Below, piece after piece: positions 49,916 through 61,934 of a stretch of DNA of 64,000 nt. The position numbers were made by a program, and so were the translations under genes. How positions within the stretch are numbered: position 1 is the stretch's first letter; the number at the start of each line of letters is the position of its first letter. The stretch is from contig OZ234494.1 of NCBI GenBank assembly GCA_965153455.1, forward strand, positions 434,001-498,000, read 5' to 3'. This DNA is from Sphagnum compactum. Lineage: Eukaryota; Bryophyta; Sphagnopsida; Sphagnales. Below the pieces are notes generated by a model. That model had not been told where the DNA came from and made no database searches. It was given only the letters and a program-made list of their open reading frames with translations.

Positions 49916-52760
49916 GGTTTGGAACAACTTGTTGGGGGGAGTGTTGGAGCTAGGTGTAAACACGAAAGGGTTTTCTTTTTGTTGTTGTTCAAGTTAGTGC
50001 AAGGAGGAGCTCTGGGAGCAAGCAAGCTTGCCCTAACTTGGGAGTTTTGTGCCAAGAAGGAGGATGGGGAGGGAATCTTGCTTCAACTTAAGGGAGGTGG
50101 GTGTAGCACTTGAGCTCAATGCCATGCCTTGTAGGTTCTGCCCCCCTTAAAGATCCCAACAACCCTTTTAGGGCTTCCACCATTGCCGAGAGGCTTGGAA
50201 CTTTGTAATTCCCTTGGAGGCATGACCTCCAAGGGAAGTTGTGAACTTGCTGCACCCCCCGATGACATTGTTAGAGGTGTTCGTGACGACCAAGGTTCTC
50301 ACAACCCTAGCAACATTGCCGGGGTCTTTGCCCTTGGCATTACACATGGAGTTCAACAACTTTGGGCAAAGTAGGCACAAGGGGGGGGTGTAGGATTGCC
50401 ACAACTTTTGGTGACAGCACCAAAGGCATCAATATTAAACAGAGACCTGAAGTTGTAAAGCTCTGGGTGTGTGTGTGAGCTTGACACAAGCTAAGGGGCA
50501 ACGAATACTTAATAGGGTGCGTTGTCTCACCCAACCTTCGTCTTGAGGTGTTGGATGAACCTTCGTGCTTTGAACATCTGCGTGAACCACCGCACTTTAA
50601 TTGCGTGCAAATAGGAACGAGTGATGCGAAGTTCACGTTCAAGACTTGACTAAGGAGTTTGTGGGGTGGAAACAAAGACGTGCGGGGGTTGGTAGCAAAG
50701 GGGGGGGGGTTTGGAAGCTTTGGTCCCCTAGTATTGTGAAGAAGGGCGAAGGTCAAAAGTTGCAAGGCTCGATGCTACCACTAAGTTCAATGTTGGCACC
50801 AAGTTCAGTGGTGGTTCTCAACAACCAATCGCCCTTAGCACCAAGAGCGTTTGACTTGGCTTATGAGGTCATGGCCATCAAGGGAGTGGGCTTGGAATCC
50901 ATTGCATTTCCACAAGTGATCATAGGAGACCCTGCCATTGCAAAGCTCCAGATCAACAAGGAGGAAGCCTGAGGGGGCGTCATGAGATTCTAGGCAGGTG
51001 ACAGTGAGTTGGGCAGCAGGAGGTAATGAAGAAAACTCAATAGGAGGATGAGGTAATCATTGACTCAACCCACCCCTTGGATATTGTGATTCACCGGGGT
51101 TGTTTATCTTCCTAACCTCTGCCATGAAGACCAAAGGTAAGGGCAACAAGCCCCACAAGAAGGCTTGAAGACCTTCCTCGGATTCTCAACCCCTTCATCC
51201 TAAAAAACCTTGCCTTATATCCCTGAAGGGGGTTTTCACTATTGACTAAGTTAAGGGGCATTTCTTATTTTTCAAAATGGTCCATATGGAGGAGTGGAAA
51301 ATAGCCAAGGACATCTCCTAGGTCATGTAGGTACGGTTATCATCCTTCTACAAATGGGATTAGGATGTCTATCATGAGGGGATTGCTAAAGAGTTTGTTT
51401 GCAATTGGGATGAGGAAACATCTAGTTCCAAGGTGCGGGGCCGGAGTTCACCTTGTCTTAGGAAACTTTACTATGAGTTTTTCGATTCAAGGATGGGACA
51501 TCCATAGCCTCTTGAAAAACCAACGGTATGAAGGACCTCTGTTCTCCTTCGATTACTACTCTTCCAAATCTGAATGGCTGGTCAATGAGGCTACTCTTCC
51601 TTATTAGTTACATTTCAAGGGGTTGTTTGAGGCCCTATGACTCCGGAAGACCCTCAGCCATGTGGGTACATGCAATCTAAAGTGGCCCACTTTTATGTCA
51701 TAAGTTTAAATTCTGCAAGGTGTTGTGATTGGAAGCTTCATAACTATGCACATATATACTAATTTCATCTTAGGGAATTGGATTTAAATTTTCAACTTAA
51801 TTATGTAAATGATTATGCAAATTATTTTGAATAACTCATTAAGGTAAAATTGTTATGGACTTTGTAACTTGAACTTGTGGACTTGCCAATTGGCAAATTA
51901 TTTGATATATGGACTTTGAAATGACCTAATTATTCTTAATATTTTCTATAAAGACTTAGAATATAATGAATTTTTCTTTAATGAACACAATGTTGAACAA
52001 GTTAACATCAAATTATTTGGAAAATATTAGTTATGGACTTTTAATCAACGTGAAAATGCTTGAAATTTGTAAAGTCCATATCTAACTCAACTTAAATTTT
52101 CTTAGGCTGATTTTTTTGGAGAAGCATAGAACAAGGACCTTTAGAAAGGATTTTATTTTAAAAATAAATAACATCAAAATAATATTAAGTTTGGCCATCA
52201 ATCATTGGAATTTAAAAAAAAGGTCAAAATATGAACTTTTTGGATGTTTTCTATGAGTCCATAGTGGGCCATTTTAATTTGCATCTACCAATGTTGCTTG
52301 TTATGTATTTACAAACATATTATAGGCTGAGGAAGGGGTGGATGTAGATTGGGCAAAACTTTTCAAACAACAAATGTGCTATGAGGTAACCCAATTCTAG
52401 AAGGGGTTCCGAGAGAGATTGATAACCACCTATGTTGGCCCAACTTTCACCGCCATTCGCTACAAGAGCTCATTTTGATTCCCAGGGATAAGGTGGAGAT
52501 GGGGTTAACCGAGGAACCCTCAAAACTTCCTTTTAGTGAAGATGATAGCTTACCAATGGCGGAGGAACCAGAGGAGGAAATAGGTAGCCCTAAATCGAAC
52601 AAATTGCTTATTGGAAGAACCCTGGTTCAGAAGGCCTTGGTCAGGATAGTTAAGAGGTATGTCCCGCAAGTAACTTTTTTGGATGATTTAAAACGGGGAT
52701 CCAAAGTAGCAAGGCAACTCCTTTTCTAAATAGGGGTGGCCATGGAGGTCAATACGCTAT
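49916..52760 (+). pseudogene. Decayed repetitive ORF fragments
   Basis: Several short plus-strand frames have protein-like composition but are separated by stops and shifts: 50646-50972 (SKGGGVWKLW, FDLAYEVMAIKGVGLESIAF), 51365-51607 (MSIMRGLLKSLFAIGMRKH, SFDYYSSKSEWLVNEATL) and 52475-52729 (PFSEDDSLPMAEEPEEE, ALVRIVKRYVPQVTFLDDL). I recognise no domain. The layout fits a dead transposable-element gene. No polymerase, integrase or transposase motif was seen. Confidence 0.35.
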
Positions 52761-53099
52761 CAATAATCCCTCCTGAAGTTATAAAATTGGACCATGCAAT
52801 AGGAGAGGTTTGTCCTTTCAAGGATGTGAGGATAGTTTGAAAAGGGGGTGGTGTTGGGCCAAAGTTAGTTTAACCCAATTTTGATTAAGAAATTGAGGAT
52901 AACTAAGGAAGTTTTGGGGTTAACCAAAAGGTCTAAAGGGTTAGGTTAGTGCCTATGACCTTATCCTTGTAAGACTAGATGGGTGGATGGCTTAATTAGG
53001 TTAATGGAAGGAGTAGGTTAGTTGGATTAGGATAAGGTTGAATGCTTTATCCTTGTCTAGTTAGGCCAAACTTGTTAGATAAAAAGGTCCAAATGTGGG

Positions 53100-54060
53100 G
53101 GTGAGCTTCCTAAAAGCTTCTAGCAATTAGGGGTCTTTTTGACGAAACGTGGGAAGAGGGTTTTCCACGAAACCCTCTTGGACTTGTCAAGAAAGTGTTG
53201 GAAACTTGGGGATGCCTAACTTAGCTTGAAGCAAGGACCAGCCGCAAAAGTCGGCAAGTGATGGCCAAGGATCCAAAAGAAAGCAATTGCAAATGTTGAA
53301 AGAAATTCTAAGTGTCAATGAGGACATTGACCTTTTCTTCTAGTGGGGGAGAGTGTTGCAACCCTACTTTGAAGGAGTGTGAGGATGACACTCACACTCC
53401 CGAAATGGGGACTTGAGAGTCCTCCGAGACTCCCGAAAACTCAGAGTTCGATTGCAAGGGTCAAAACACCTTGCTTTGAGGTGTTCTTAATACCGTTGGA
53501 AAGTTCTTGAAGTGTAAATGTCGAAAATGGCCTCGCATGAGCCATTCAGACATCTGCAGCACAAGTTATGGACGAAAGAAAGGCCAGGCGTCAAACTGGC
53601 AGTTTGATTCCCGACCACTAAAAGTCGAGAATCGACCCAACCCCGGTGTGTGTAGGTGGAGTGCAACACATCGTTGGAAAGCTCTTGAGAAGAGCTATAA
53701 GTTTGCTTCAGACCTCCTCTCAATCAAAGGTCTGAGCAAGGAATTATGAACTCCCAAAGTCTTGGGAGTCCAAACCGGGACAATTTCGGGACTCCTCTTC
53801 GGGAGTCCCGGGAAAAAGAGCCATTTGGATGTAGGTGCAGTGGAGTAATGCAGAGAATACTATATGGAGGAAGGTGGTGGCTTCCCCCGAGTTTGGGCCG
53901 TGGTAAGTCATGTGAGTCCAGGGTCGCCCGTGGCTTGTCCCAGCACTGAAAGTGGTTCCGAATGTGAACTAACCAACTTGTTCGTTGGTTTGATGTAGGT
54001 TCGAGTAACTAAGTAAAGCTTGTCCCTCGCCCTAGTCTAATCCTGGAGCTTCAGCACGCC
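53100..54060. mobile_element. LTR-like retroelement relic
   Basis: This GC-richer island contains short dyads (GAGTCCTCCGAGACTC and CTCCCAAAGTCTTGGGAG-like pairs) and two copies of a CGTTGGAAAG-TCTTGA phrase near 53495 and 53672. The same phrase in inverse form (TCAAGATCTTTCCAAC) is seen near 14080, so related sequence is dispersed in this genome. This style resembles non-coding parts of plant LTR elements. No matching second LTR, primer-binding site or pol gene was found. Confidence 0.3.
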
Positions 54061-57000
54061 CCTCTACCCCTTTTAGTGCTGGAAGCTAGGAATGTGCACC
54101 AAGTTCCAAACGATTCTGCTGTTTGACTTCTTTGGACCCAACTTGGGTCTAACAAGGAACTTGGGAGCGCGTCATGGTTGGTGTAGGAACAAGGAGATAG
54201 GGGCTGCCTTCTTAAAAAAGGGGGAAAACTCATAAACTAAGGGGGGCTGTCCCATGTGAGGAATGAGAGAGTGTGTGTCTGAAAAGATTGTTTTTTGTGT
54301 AAGGTAGAAACTTTTGGAGGTGTTGTAGAGCTGTGTGGCAATGGGGGACTATAAGGACACTAATATTAGGAGATAGTTAGGAGCAAGCTTTGGGAGTATT
54401 TGAACTTTAGGCAATAGATTATACCTTTTTCTTAAAGGTGTGAGGAATGTGTGTGCAAAAACTTGGTGGATTGTATGAGAATTGATGTTGAGGGTGGAAG
54501 GGGTATGACTAGATTAGGGTTGCAGTTGGTTAAATGAGTTAAGAAAAGGAGCGAATAGAAAAAGAAAGGTCCGCTCTCCAAAATAGCCAGGAAAAGGAAA
54601 ATTATAATCAAGAAACCTAAAGAAAAGGAGTTGTTAGAAGAAGAAGTGGGGTTGTTGTGTGCAACAAACAAGAAAAGGAACTATAACTAAAAGATGAGGA
54701 AAATAGTTCTTGGGAGAAGGGGGGTTGCTTTGGAATTAGTTGGAACTTATTAAGGTAGAACAAAGGAGTAAAGGGAATAGAAGTTGAGTGATAAAGTGTT
54801 ACTCCTCCCTTTGACAACATCTAAGGTGGTAAGGGGGGAGGACCCAGGTTAAAGTGTTAATGACATGCTAACTTTTGCATTTAACATGGCTAACCTTAGC
54901 CCACTTGTCAAGTTGGCCTAGGCCACTTATCTAGGCCATCTAAGGCTAAGGTAGCATAGGTAGCCAAGGTTGCAAGCATGAGGACTTGAATTCTTCACCT
55001 CCATTTTGCAAAATCAAAACTTTACCATTGTACCACCACTTCAAAAGATGAAACTTTTTGTCATCATATTGTAATGAACTTGATTGATTTCTTTTTGTTT
55101 TGATGTATATATTGTAATATTAATCAATGAACTTTAATTTTGTTACATTACTTATGTAGGTAGGAGGTTATGCCATGTACTTATGTACCTATTATTAAGT
55201 ACTATGTATTCAGGTATATTTTACATGTACCTAATATGTGCCTAGGTAGCAAGTAGATACCTAGGCCTAGTAGGTTTACCTACATGTTATTAGTTTATTT
55301 TAAAATAATTAACAATGTTAATTATCTATTATCAATTAATTGAATGATTAACTAGTTATTGGCTATTAATTAGCATTTGATTAATGACTAATTAAATTAT
55401 TAATAACTATATATATTAAGTATAAATATTCACTATTAAAATTTTAAATATTAGTTATCAGTTATTAATTGAATAGTTAGTTAAAATGACAATCCAATAC
55501 TTAATTAAAATATTAAAAGTAAATTATTGAATATTAATCATTAATTATTAAATATCAACTAGTTAATGTAATAAGCCTTAGGTACCTACATGTGCTTCAA
55601 GGTAGCATGTATGTAACCTTTTAGGCTTTACAAATACCTATTAGGTTTAATATGCCTATGCATAGCTAAACTTAGTTATAATAAACTTAGGTATTCTACT
55701 ACGTACATAATCTAGGCCTAAACTAACATATTAGCTATGAATTTAAGTTAAATGGGTATCCTAGACCTAACAAACCTATAAATTAAGTAGCCAAAGTAAC
55801 ATGGCTGATTTGACGAAATGTCAAATTAGAATGACCAATTTGATCAAATGGCAAATCACAATGGTCAATTTGATTAAGTCCCCACTATTGAGTTTGGTTG
55901 ATATGATTAGACCTTGGTCATCTTGAAGGACCTTTGTCCCTTTTGATTACATGTTTGGTTTGTCACATAATCATAAAATATCACTTTAATCAAATGTCTT
56001 AATCAAAAGTAATTCGTGTCTTTCATGCTCTAGGCTTTTAATCAAAATGGTCATCCTGCTGGTCAATGTGGACATTTTAATCAAGTTAGACCAAATTTTA
56101 TGCATTTATTAAAATCAAATCATTAATCCCAAAATTGTGAAGGGAGACCTTATTAGACAATTTTAAAAAATGCCATTTGATGATTTCATGTGATTTGTAT
56201 TACAAAATATTGAATGAAAAAGAAGCTTTGCTTATTTGATGAACAACAAGGTCAAATCAACCAAAAGAAGAAGAAGCAAAAAAAAGTAAAAAAGTTAAAA
56301 AAATATACAAAAAAACAAAAGGAGGAGGATGAGGATTTAAGGATGACCTAGGGAGGTTTGGATGTGATGGTGTCAATGGATTATAGTTTTCATAAGCACA
56401 CATTCTTCCTTGTTTCCAATGTCAGTATATGATCCTTACAAGTTCAATCCTAAAAAACAATTTGAAAATGGAGCATCAAGGATAGTAGCCTAACTCTGCT
56501 CAAATTAAGAGTATAACCTCCAAAAATCGAACCTCTAACCTCTATAGGCCTTAGAATACATTAAACCTAATTGAAATAACAAGCCATATGTAGCATGCCA
56601 TGACCAATTCTGACATACCTTTGAGAATCTCTACATTTAATTGTGAGCAACTAGTTATGTGCTTTGGATGTACCTATAACTCATGAAGCTTAAACTACTT
56701 TGTAAGTTTCTACTAAAGATGCAAAGAAATGAAGAATGCACACAAAATCAAAATGTGAACAAACTTAATTCTTACAACAAACTCCTTAACATTAAATAGT
56801 TAGAATCAGATGGCATTTTATGTCACTAGAGGAAGATCAAACACCTTCGCTAATATTTAAAGAAATCTACCAATAAATTTGTAAATCCTCCCATATCTAT
56901 AGGGTTGGAACTTAAAGCTTTGTTGCTCCTTCCACAATTGAAAACAAGTTATCAATGTAAGTGTGACAACTCTTGCTAAATGAAGGCAGAACCTTTGCAA

Positions 57001-57690
57001 TAAACCCTATTGTTAAATCGAATCCCTTGCAATTCAGAAAACTTGTGAGAAGGAAGCAGGTTGTGAGAAAAAATGAAAACATAACGAGAACCTGTAAATC
57101 CTAATTAGTATGAAGGTATGACTCCAACAATATGGTAATGATGAACAAGATTTGGATGTTCCTATGTAAATCTCCCCATTGTAGGAGGTGGCAATGAACC
57201 ATTATTACTTGATGCAAATGTGGTAATTTGGAAATCAAATTTCTACTTTTTTTGGCAAAAATTTCAAAACATTTATTTATTTTCCTTTACATGAGAAATG
57301 GGGGCGCATTGGATTTCACATTTGAGTGACATTTAACACAAAACAATAGAGATTGGCAACAACAAGTTTTCCAAGTTTTCTCCAATTATTTTCCAGAAAA
57401 ATAGTGAAAAATTTGTCACAGAAAAAAACCAGCACCTATTGTGCACTAAGTTGGCCATCACACTCTTAATACATTGTGAATTTCCTTAGACGTAATTAGA
57501 AAATTGTTTGATTTTGTGTATTTACTAGATGGGGCCTTTGTTCAACAACAAAACCAACACATCCAGAAGAAAGACCATTATGGTGAATGACCAGTCGGAA
57601 TTGTCACTCAACAAAGATTCTGCATTCCACCAATAACACAACTGGCACATAGAAAACACTATGAAGTGTGTAGCAAATAGTTTACAAAGA
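54061..57690. other. AT-rich intergenic region, no gene seen
   Basis: Includes repeated CTAGGTACCTA/TACCTAGG-type motifs and TTAATTA-rich DNA at about 55150-55760, similar in texture to 34550-34760. There are no coding-quality frames. Confidence 0.45.
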
Positions 57691-57853
57691 TCCTAATGAT
57701 GTGAAAAATTTATTATATATATTAAAGGACGCCAGAAGCTTCCCGTCATCCAATCAAACGAACATTTCATCCATCCTGTCATCCGTCTATTTAAGCCGAA
57801 CTGACATTTCATGCATCCCGTCATCCTTCTATTTAAAAATAGAAGCATGCCAA

Positions 57854-58235
57854 CTAGTGTAAACCCGGTGCATAATGCACCCATCGAGCTACCCCCCGCC
57901 CGGTCCTTCCCATTGCCCACTCCGATTCTTTAGCTCGTCGACCCCCCCGTCCTTCGCATTTTTCACTCCGATTCTTTAACCCGTTGATTCCCCCTCCCCC
58001 CCCGGTTCCATAATTATATATATATAATTATATATAATTAACTTCCCGCCCCGTGCTGCCCCCCCCGTGTTGGCACCCCCTCCGCCCCGTTACTAAGCCC
58101 TGTCATAAAAAATGCATTGCCCGGTTCTGCCATAGAAAATGTAGAGGCCGGTTCTATCATAGAATTGCAGCAGAATTGTCGTGTCAGACAGATGCATAGA
58201 CAGACTTACTAAATTAATATATAATATATAATAGA
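57854..58235 (-). mobile_element. Small Helitron-like element, 382 bp
   Basis: On the minus strand it begins TCTATTATATATTATATATT and ends in the perfect hairpin GGTGCATTATGCACC (57867-57881, 7-bp stem) followed by GGGTTTACA and CTAG, then T. GC-rich homopolymers (runs of C/G at about 57990-58080) fill the middle. Both flanks carry the phrase TTGGCATGCTTCTATT, so it may have inserted beside a related end or formed by tandem insertion. Confidence 0.6.
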
Positions 58236-58246
58236 AGCATGCCAAT

Positions 58247-58613
58247 TAGGGTCTCTCTGCATCCACACGGAGACATGGGGGAGAGCCCCACCATCCGCTC
58301 TATCTTCTTGCCTCAGCTTTTCCACCTCCTCAAAAAGCTGTTGCCAATCCGTGTCCGTGTTCATTTCCACTACTTCCTGCCCTTCTCGAGGCGTATGGCT
58401 GTTGTTGGCTAATTTGCTTTGCACTAGCAGCTTCACCTCTCTGGGCGTACTCTTCCCCGTCCTCACTCTCAAAGACGCATACTTCATCAACTTCTGCTCC
58501 ACCTTCACTACTCTCGCCATCTGCTCCTTCTTCTTCTGCTGATCATCCCCCGCCTGCTGCTTCTGATCATCATCCATGTCTCTCACCTGCAGCTGTGATC
58601 CCGCAATTCTCAC
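58247..58613 (-). pseudogene. Truncated coding fragment inside Helitron-like element 1
   Basis: An open frame starts at ATG 58613 (an internal ATG follows 12 codons later: MDDDQKQQAGDD). It encodes a charged, coiled-coil-like protein with KKKEQMARVVKVEQKLMKYA, SLRVRTGKSTPREVKLLVQS and WQQLFEEVEKLRQEDRADGG. It then runs straight into the small Helitron at about 58246 and stops within it. Upstream (58620-59005) there is leader-like DNA with a TA run, a CTG run and a GAC run (58981-59005). This looks like the 5' part of a host gene that was cut or captured. I do not recognise the protein. Confidence 0.45.
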
Positions 58614-59119
58614 AGCTTAGATTAAATCTTGAAGAATTTCTCAAACTCTCCAATTGGTTTCTCCAAATTATATATATATATATATACCCCCCACAGTCGA
58701 TCGATCACATATCACTACCACAAATTAAATACTTCCAAAACCTCTGAGTTTGGCACTAGAATCAATCAAGTGCATCGAGATGATGATCTCTGCTGCTGCT
58801 GCTGAGGTATATATCTACTGCTGGAGATCTACAAAAGAAAGTAACTAGACAGAGATGGATCGATCTTGCAATCTGCTGATGTGCTTGAATGTGCGTGATC
58901 AGATCAAAGCTTGAGCAGTTGAAGAGGAAGTGAGCTCTTGTGCAACAACGCCGGGGGAGGGGCTGGCTGGATGGATCGATGATGACGACGACGACGACGA
59001 CGACGGAGGTGCAGTAGCACGCGTAAACAAAATGTGCACGTTAATACAAAACTTAGAGCTGCCGCATTCTGACTCCCGAGGCAGTGTTTTTTTCTTTTTT
59101 TTAAAATGATTTTTTAATG

Positions 59120-59420
59120 TAGCCTAAATGGCGATCAGCCAATAGGACCATATAAGAAAAATTGGCAATCATCCTCATGAATATTCAGCAGCCAAATCTG
59201 GCTATAAACCAAATATGAAATACTAATTTTTGAATCAACCTTCTAGGCTATATTTATGTCTACACCACTGAAAACCGGATTCTATTGGAATCTGGCAATT
59301 TGGACAAAAGAAAAATTTCTCACTTCTGGTGATGAAAACCCTCCAAAATAACTGTATTTTCTAATTTTTGAAAATATTATTTCTTTTTTTGGCTTCATTT
59401 CGCCAGTAAAAATTCATCCG
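59120..59420. repeat. Dispersed repeat shared with 28040-28330
   Basis: ATTGGCAATCATCCT is followed by AGCCAAATCTGGCTATAAACC and AATATGAAA, with weaker similarity for about 200 more bases to a TTTTTTGGCT-CATTT-GCC region. The same order is seen at 28040-28330. The 65-bp satellite at 27721 derives from the left part of this repeat. Confidence 0.65.
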
Positions 59421-59818
59421 TGATCATCAAACTGTATGTATGTTGCTATTTCACGGGTCACAAGAAGTGCAAACATCAAGATTTTTCAACGGCCAGGGTC
59501 CAGATGGATACATGCGGAATGTCGTATATAAAGAGGTGTTGAAAATGTAGTTTGTAATTGTAATTTTGTAATATGTACTATCAAATGCACACACACCTGT
59601 GCATTAGGCACGGGGTTCAGACTAGTATATATTAAAGGATGTCAGAAGCTTCCCCTTAATCCGTCCCGTCATCCGTCTCATCATCCAACCGGACAGACAT
59701 TTCATTCATCTCGTCATCCGTCTATTTAAGCCGGACGAACATTTCATGCATCCCGTCATCCATCTATTACCGAACGGACATTTCATCCATCCCATCATCT
59801 GTCTAAAGCCATCATCCA

Positions 59819-60209
59819 CTGCAAATATGGAGGCGAAAGCTTCTATGGCCATGAGCAGAATGTCTACAAACGTTAGCTTCGAGTCGCCTGAACAGGATGA
59901 TGTTCCAAGTGGCAGAGGGGGGTTCACTTCTGAAGATGGTATTCTGGGTCGCCTTCAGCCCTCTTCGAAAGATATAGAATCTAAGGGTATGGTTCCTGAG
60001 GAGCCAAGGGTTTCTAGCAGAAAGATCAAAGTAGCACAGGCCAAGGCAATTGCTTTGTCAGATGGAAAGCTTGCCAAACAAAGTGTTCTCAAGCTATCAT
60101 CCACTGCAAATATGGAGGCAAAAGCTTCTATGGCCATGAGCAGAATGTCTACAGACGTTAGCTTCGAGTCGCCTGAACAGGATGATGTTCCAAGTGGCAG
60201 AGGAGGGAA
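59819..60209 (+). repeat. 105-bp direct duplication within the captured fragment
   Basis: Segments 59819-59921 and 60105-60209 are almost identical; both encode ANMEAKASMAMSRMST and FESPEQDDVPSGRGG. They are 286 bases apart, so the copying is recent and may have happened during or after capture. Confidence 0.85.
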
Positions 60210-61042
60210 ATTAAAAACTAGCGAAGAACTGCTTGACACCAAGACCATTAGAACAACATCACCTGAAGACACAAGTCTGCAGCCAGCTGGTCATAAGAGT
60301 CGCAAATTCCCTGCAGTTCGCATGGTTCGAACTCGCATTTATGATTCTGAGAACGGGCAAACATTTCCTTCTGCACCAGGTGACATTTCCTTCAAGCACC
60401 AGGTGACATTTCCTTCTGCCGTAATGAACCAGGAAATTGGTACCTTGGGAAGAGACTTGGTCATGGTGCTTGGCAGTTGACATAGTGACGCGGAGTTTCT
60501 TCTGCTGGATTGAACTCAGAATATATCTGTTCATTTATGCAAGCTAGAGTTGCTTGATATGTATCTCATTGAAGACCACGCTTTCTAACAGATTGAGACA
60601 TAGAAAACATATTGATTCAATGAGAACTGGTGGCAGTGCCGGCAGAAAACGCTGGAGTTCATGGCAGTTTGCAGGAGCAAAAATTGCACGCAAAAGTTTT
60701 GTCCCAAGTGCCTGTTCAACAGGTCTGTTTATTTCTTCTTCTGGGCTTCTATTGTTGGCTGAGTCAGTGGTCCTGTCCAGCAACCCTAAATGTTGGAAAA
60801 CTTCTAGAGCATTAATGCAAGGATTGTGTTAAACAGTTTGGATTCTTCTAATGTCTTAGATATTACTCATCTCAACATTCTGACGCTGGACTCTGCCACT
60901 GTGGACAAATTAGCAGATACAAAGACCTAATGAGTGCTTCATTTTGAATGTGAAGGTATGGTGAAATGGTGGGAGATTCTGCTTCCAATGAGTCTTGGTG
61001 CTGCCCCCGCTGTAGAGGAAACTGCAATTGCAGTATATGCAT
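59821..61042 (+). pseudogene. Captured CDCA7-like gene fragment
   Basis: CDCA7 proteins work with a HELLS/DDM1-type remodeller in DNA methylation and have a C-terminal zinc domain. An open frame to 60480 contains SSRKIKVAQAKAIAL and PAVRMVRTRIYDSENGQT, which resembles the RIYD-x-x-x-G-x-T segment before the CHQCRQK motif. Here the CHQC part is missing and the frame continues into FPSAPGD and a stop. A later exon-like piece, 60956-61042, has an AG acceptor and a GTGAGT donor. It encodes YGEMV and then SWCCPRCRGNCNCSICM, the hallmark CxxCRGxCNCxxC cluster. First-cluster cysteines and C-terminal exons are absent. The identification rests on recalled family motifs. Confidence 0.6.
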
Positions 61043-61699
61043 GTGAGTATGTTGGGTTTTGACATATGATGGTATATGCTAGCTGTTGGATTTGAGGTCG
61101 CTTACAATATGTACCAGCATTGGATTGTTTGGACTTGAGCAACAACGAGCTGAGCATGCAGGGGGGCCATTAGACCCGCGCCCCATTTCTGCTCTTCTCT
61201 ACTGTCTCCCAAACTTGACACTGACACCAAGATTCTTCTTCTTCTTTGTTTCTTTGTTTCTTTTTTCTTCTTCTTTTTCGCATTAACTACCCTGAAACCA
61301 AACCCTGAACCTGCCCAAACCCTGAACCGACCAAAACAAAGGCGCAAGCCGAGGTGCAAGAACGTAACAGTGGACACAGCACACTCTTTGGCAGCCAAGC
61401 ACACGAAACAACGGAACAGGATACGACGATAACGACCTATTGGGTTCTTACAAAAGATGAAGGAGAAGCAACGAGGAGGAGGTGTAGACCAAAGGATGCC
61501 ATCGCCATCGCTGCCGCTGCAAGCAAAGCTTCCAGGAGGCAGGAGGGGTGGAAGCGCGCACTGACGTAGGCGACAAGGCAGCCAAAACGGTGCGATGCAT
61601 GGGAGGGAATAGAATCGACCGGGCTGGAACCGGGCGAACAGGCGGCCCTTGAGAGCGACTGTTTTGTTTGGCTATGTGAAACCGTGCGAACGCCGTTAT
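61043..61699. other. Helitron interior without recognised gene
   Basis: Contains a CTT/TTC-rich run (about 61231-61278) and short open frames of no recognisable family. It may include leader sequence of another captured gene. I see nothing I can name. Confidence 0.4.
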
Positions 61700-61934
61700 T
61701 TTGGAAATGTAGTTTGTAGTAATATGTACCGTCAAATACACACACACCTGTGCATTAGGCATGGGGTTCACCATGGAATTGTGCCTGTTCTACCCCCAAG
61801 AAACATCAGTTTATTTAATGTTGATTTATTTACACACCTGTGCATTAGGCACGGGGTTCAAACTAGTCTCTCCCAAATGCCAATTATGTAAGATAATGGC
61901 CATTTGTCAGGTGCCAATTATGTCATCCAAAGTT

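Larger units (their letters stand above)
57715..59625 (+). mobile_element. Helitron-like element 1 (non-autonomous)
   Basis: The 5' region TATATATTAAAGGACGCCAG with CCGTCATCC-rich DNA is shared with 59627 onward. The 3' end has the hairpin CCTGTGC-ATTAG-GCACGGG (about 59596-59614) followed by GTTCAGACTAG and then T, the classic Helitron end (CTRR, insertion before T). The last 80 bases (AAATGTAGTTTGTA..., TATGTAC...) recur at 61700-61757. The interior holds a smaller opposite-orientation Helitron, a minus-strand coding fragment (58247-58613) and a dispersed repeat (59120-59420). No Rep/helicase gene is present. A clean 5' TC terminus is not visible, so the left border is approximate. Confidence 0.6.
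59627..61866 (+). mobile_element. Helitron-like element 2 carrying CDCA7-like gene pieces
   Basis: It starts immediately after the CTAG end of element 1 with TATATTAAAGGATGTCAGAAG and the CCGTCATCC-rich 5' region. It ends at 61866 in the same hairpin (CCTGTGC-ATTAG-GCACGGG), then GTTCAAACTAG and T. An extra, mutated copy of the 3' end lies at 61700-61757. The interior carries host-gene-like sequence at 59821-61042. No Rep/helicase frame was seen, so it would need a helper element. Confidence 0.6.
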
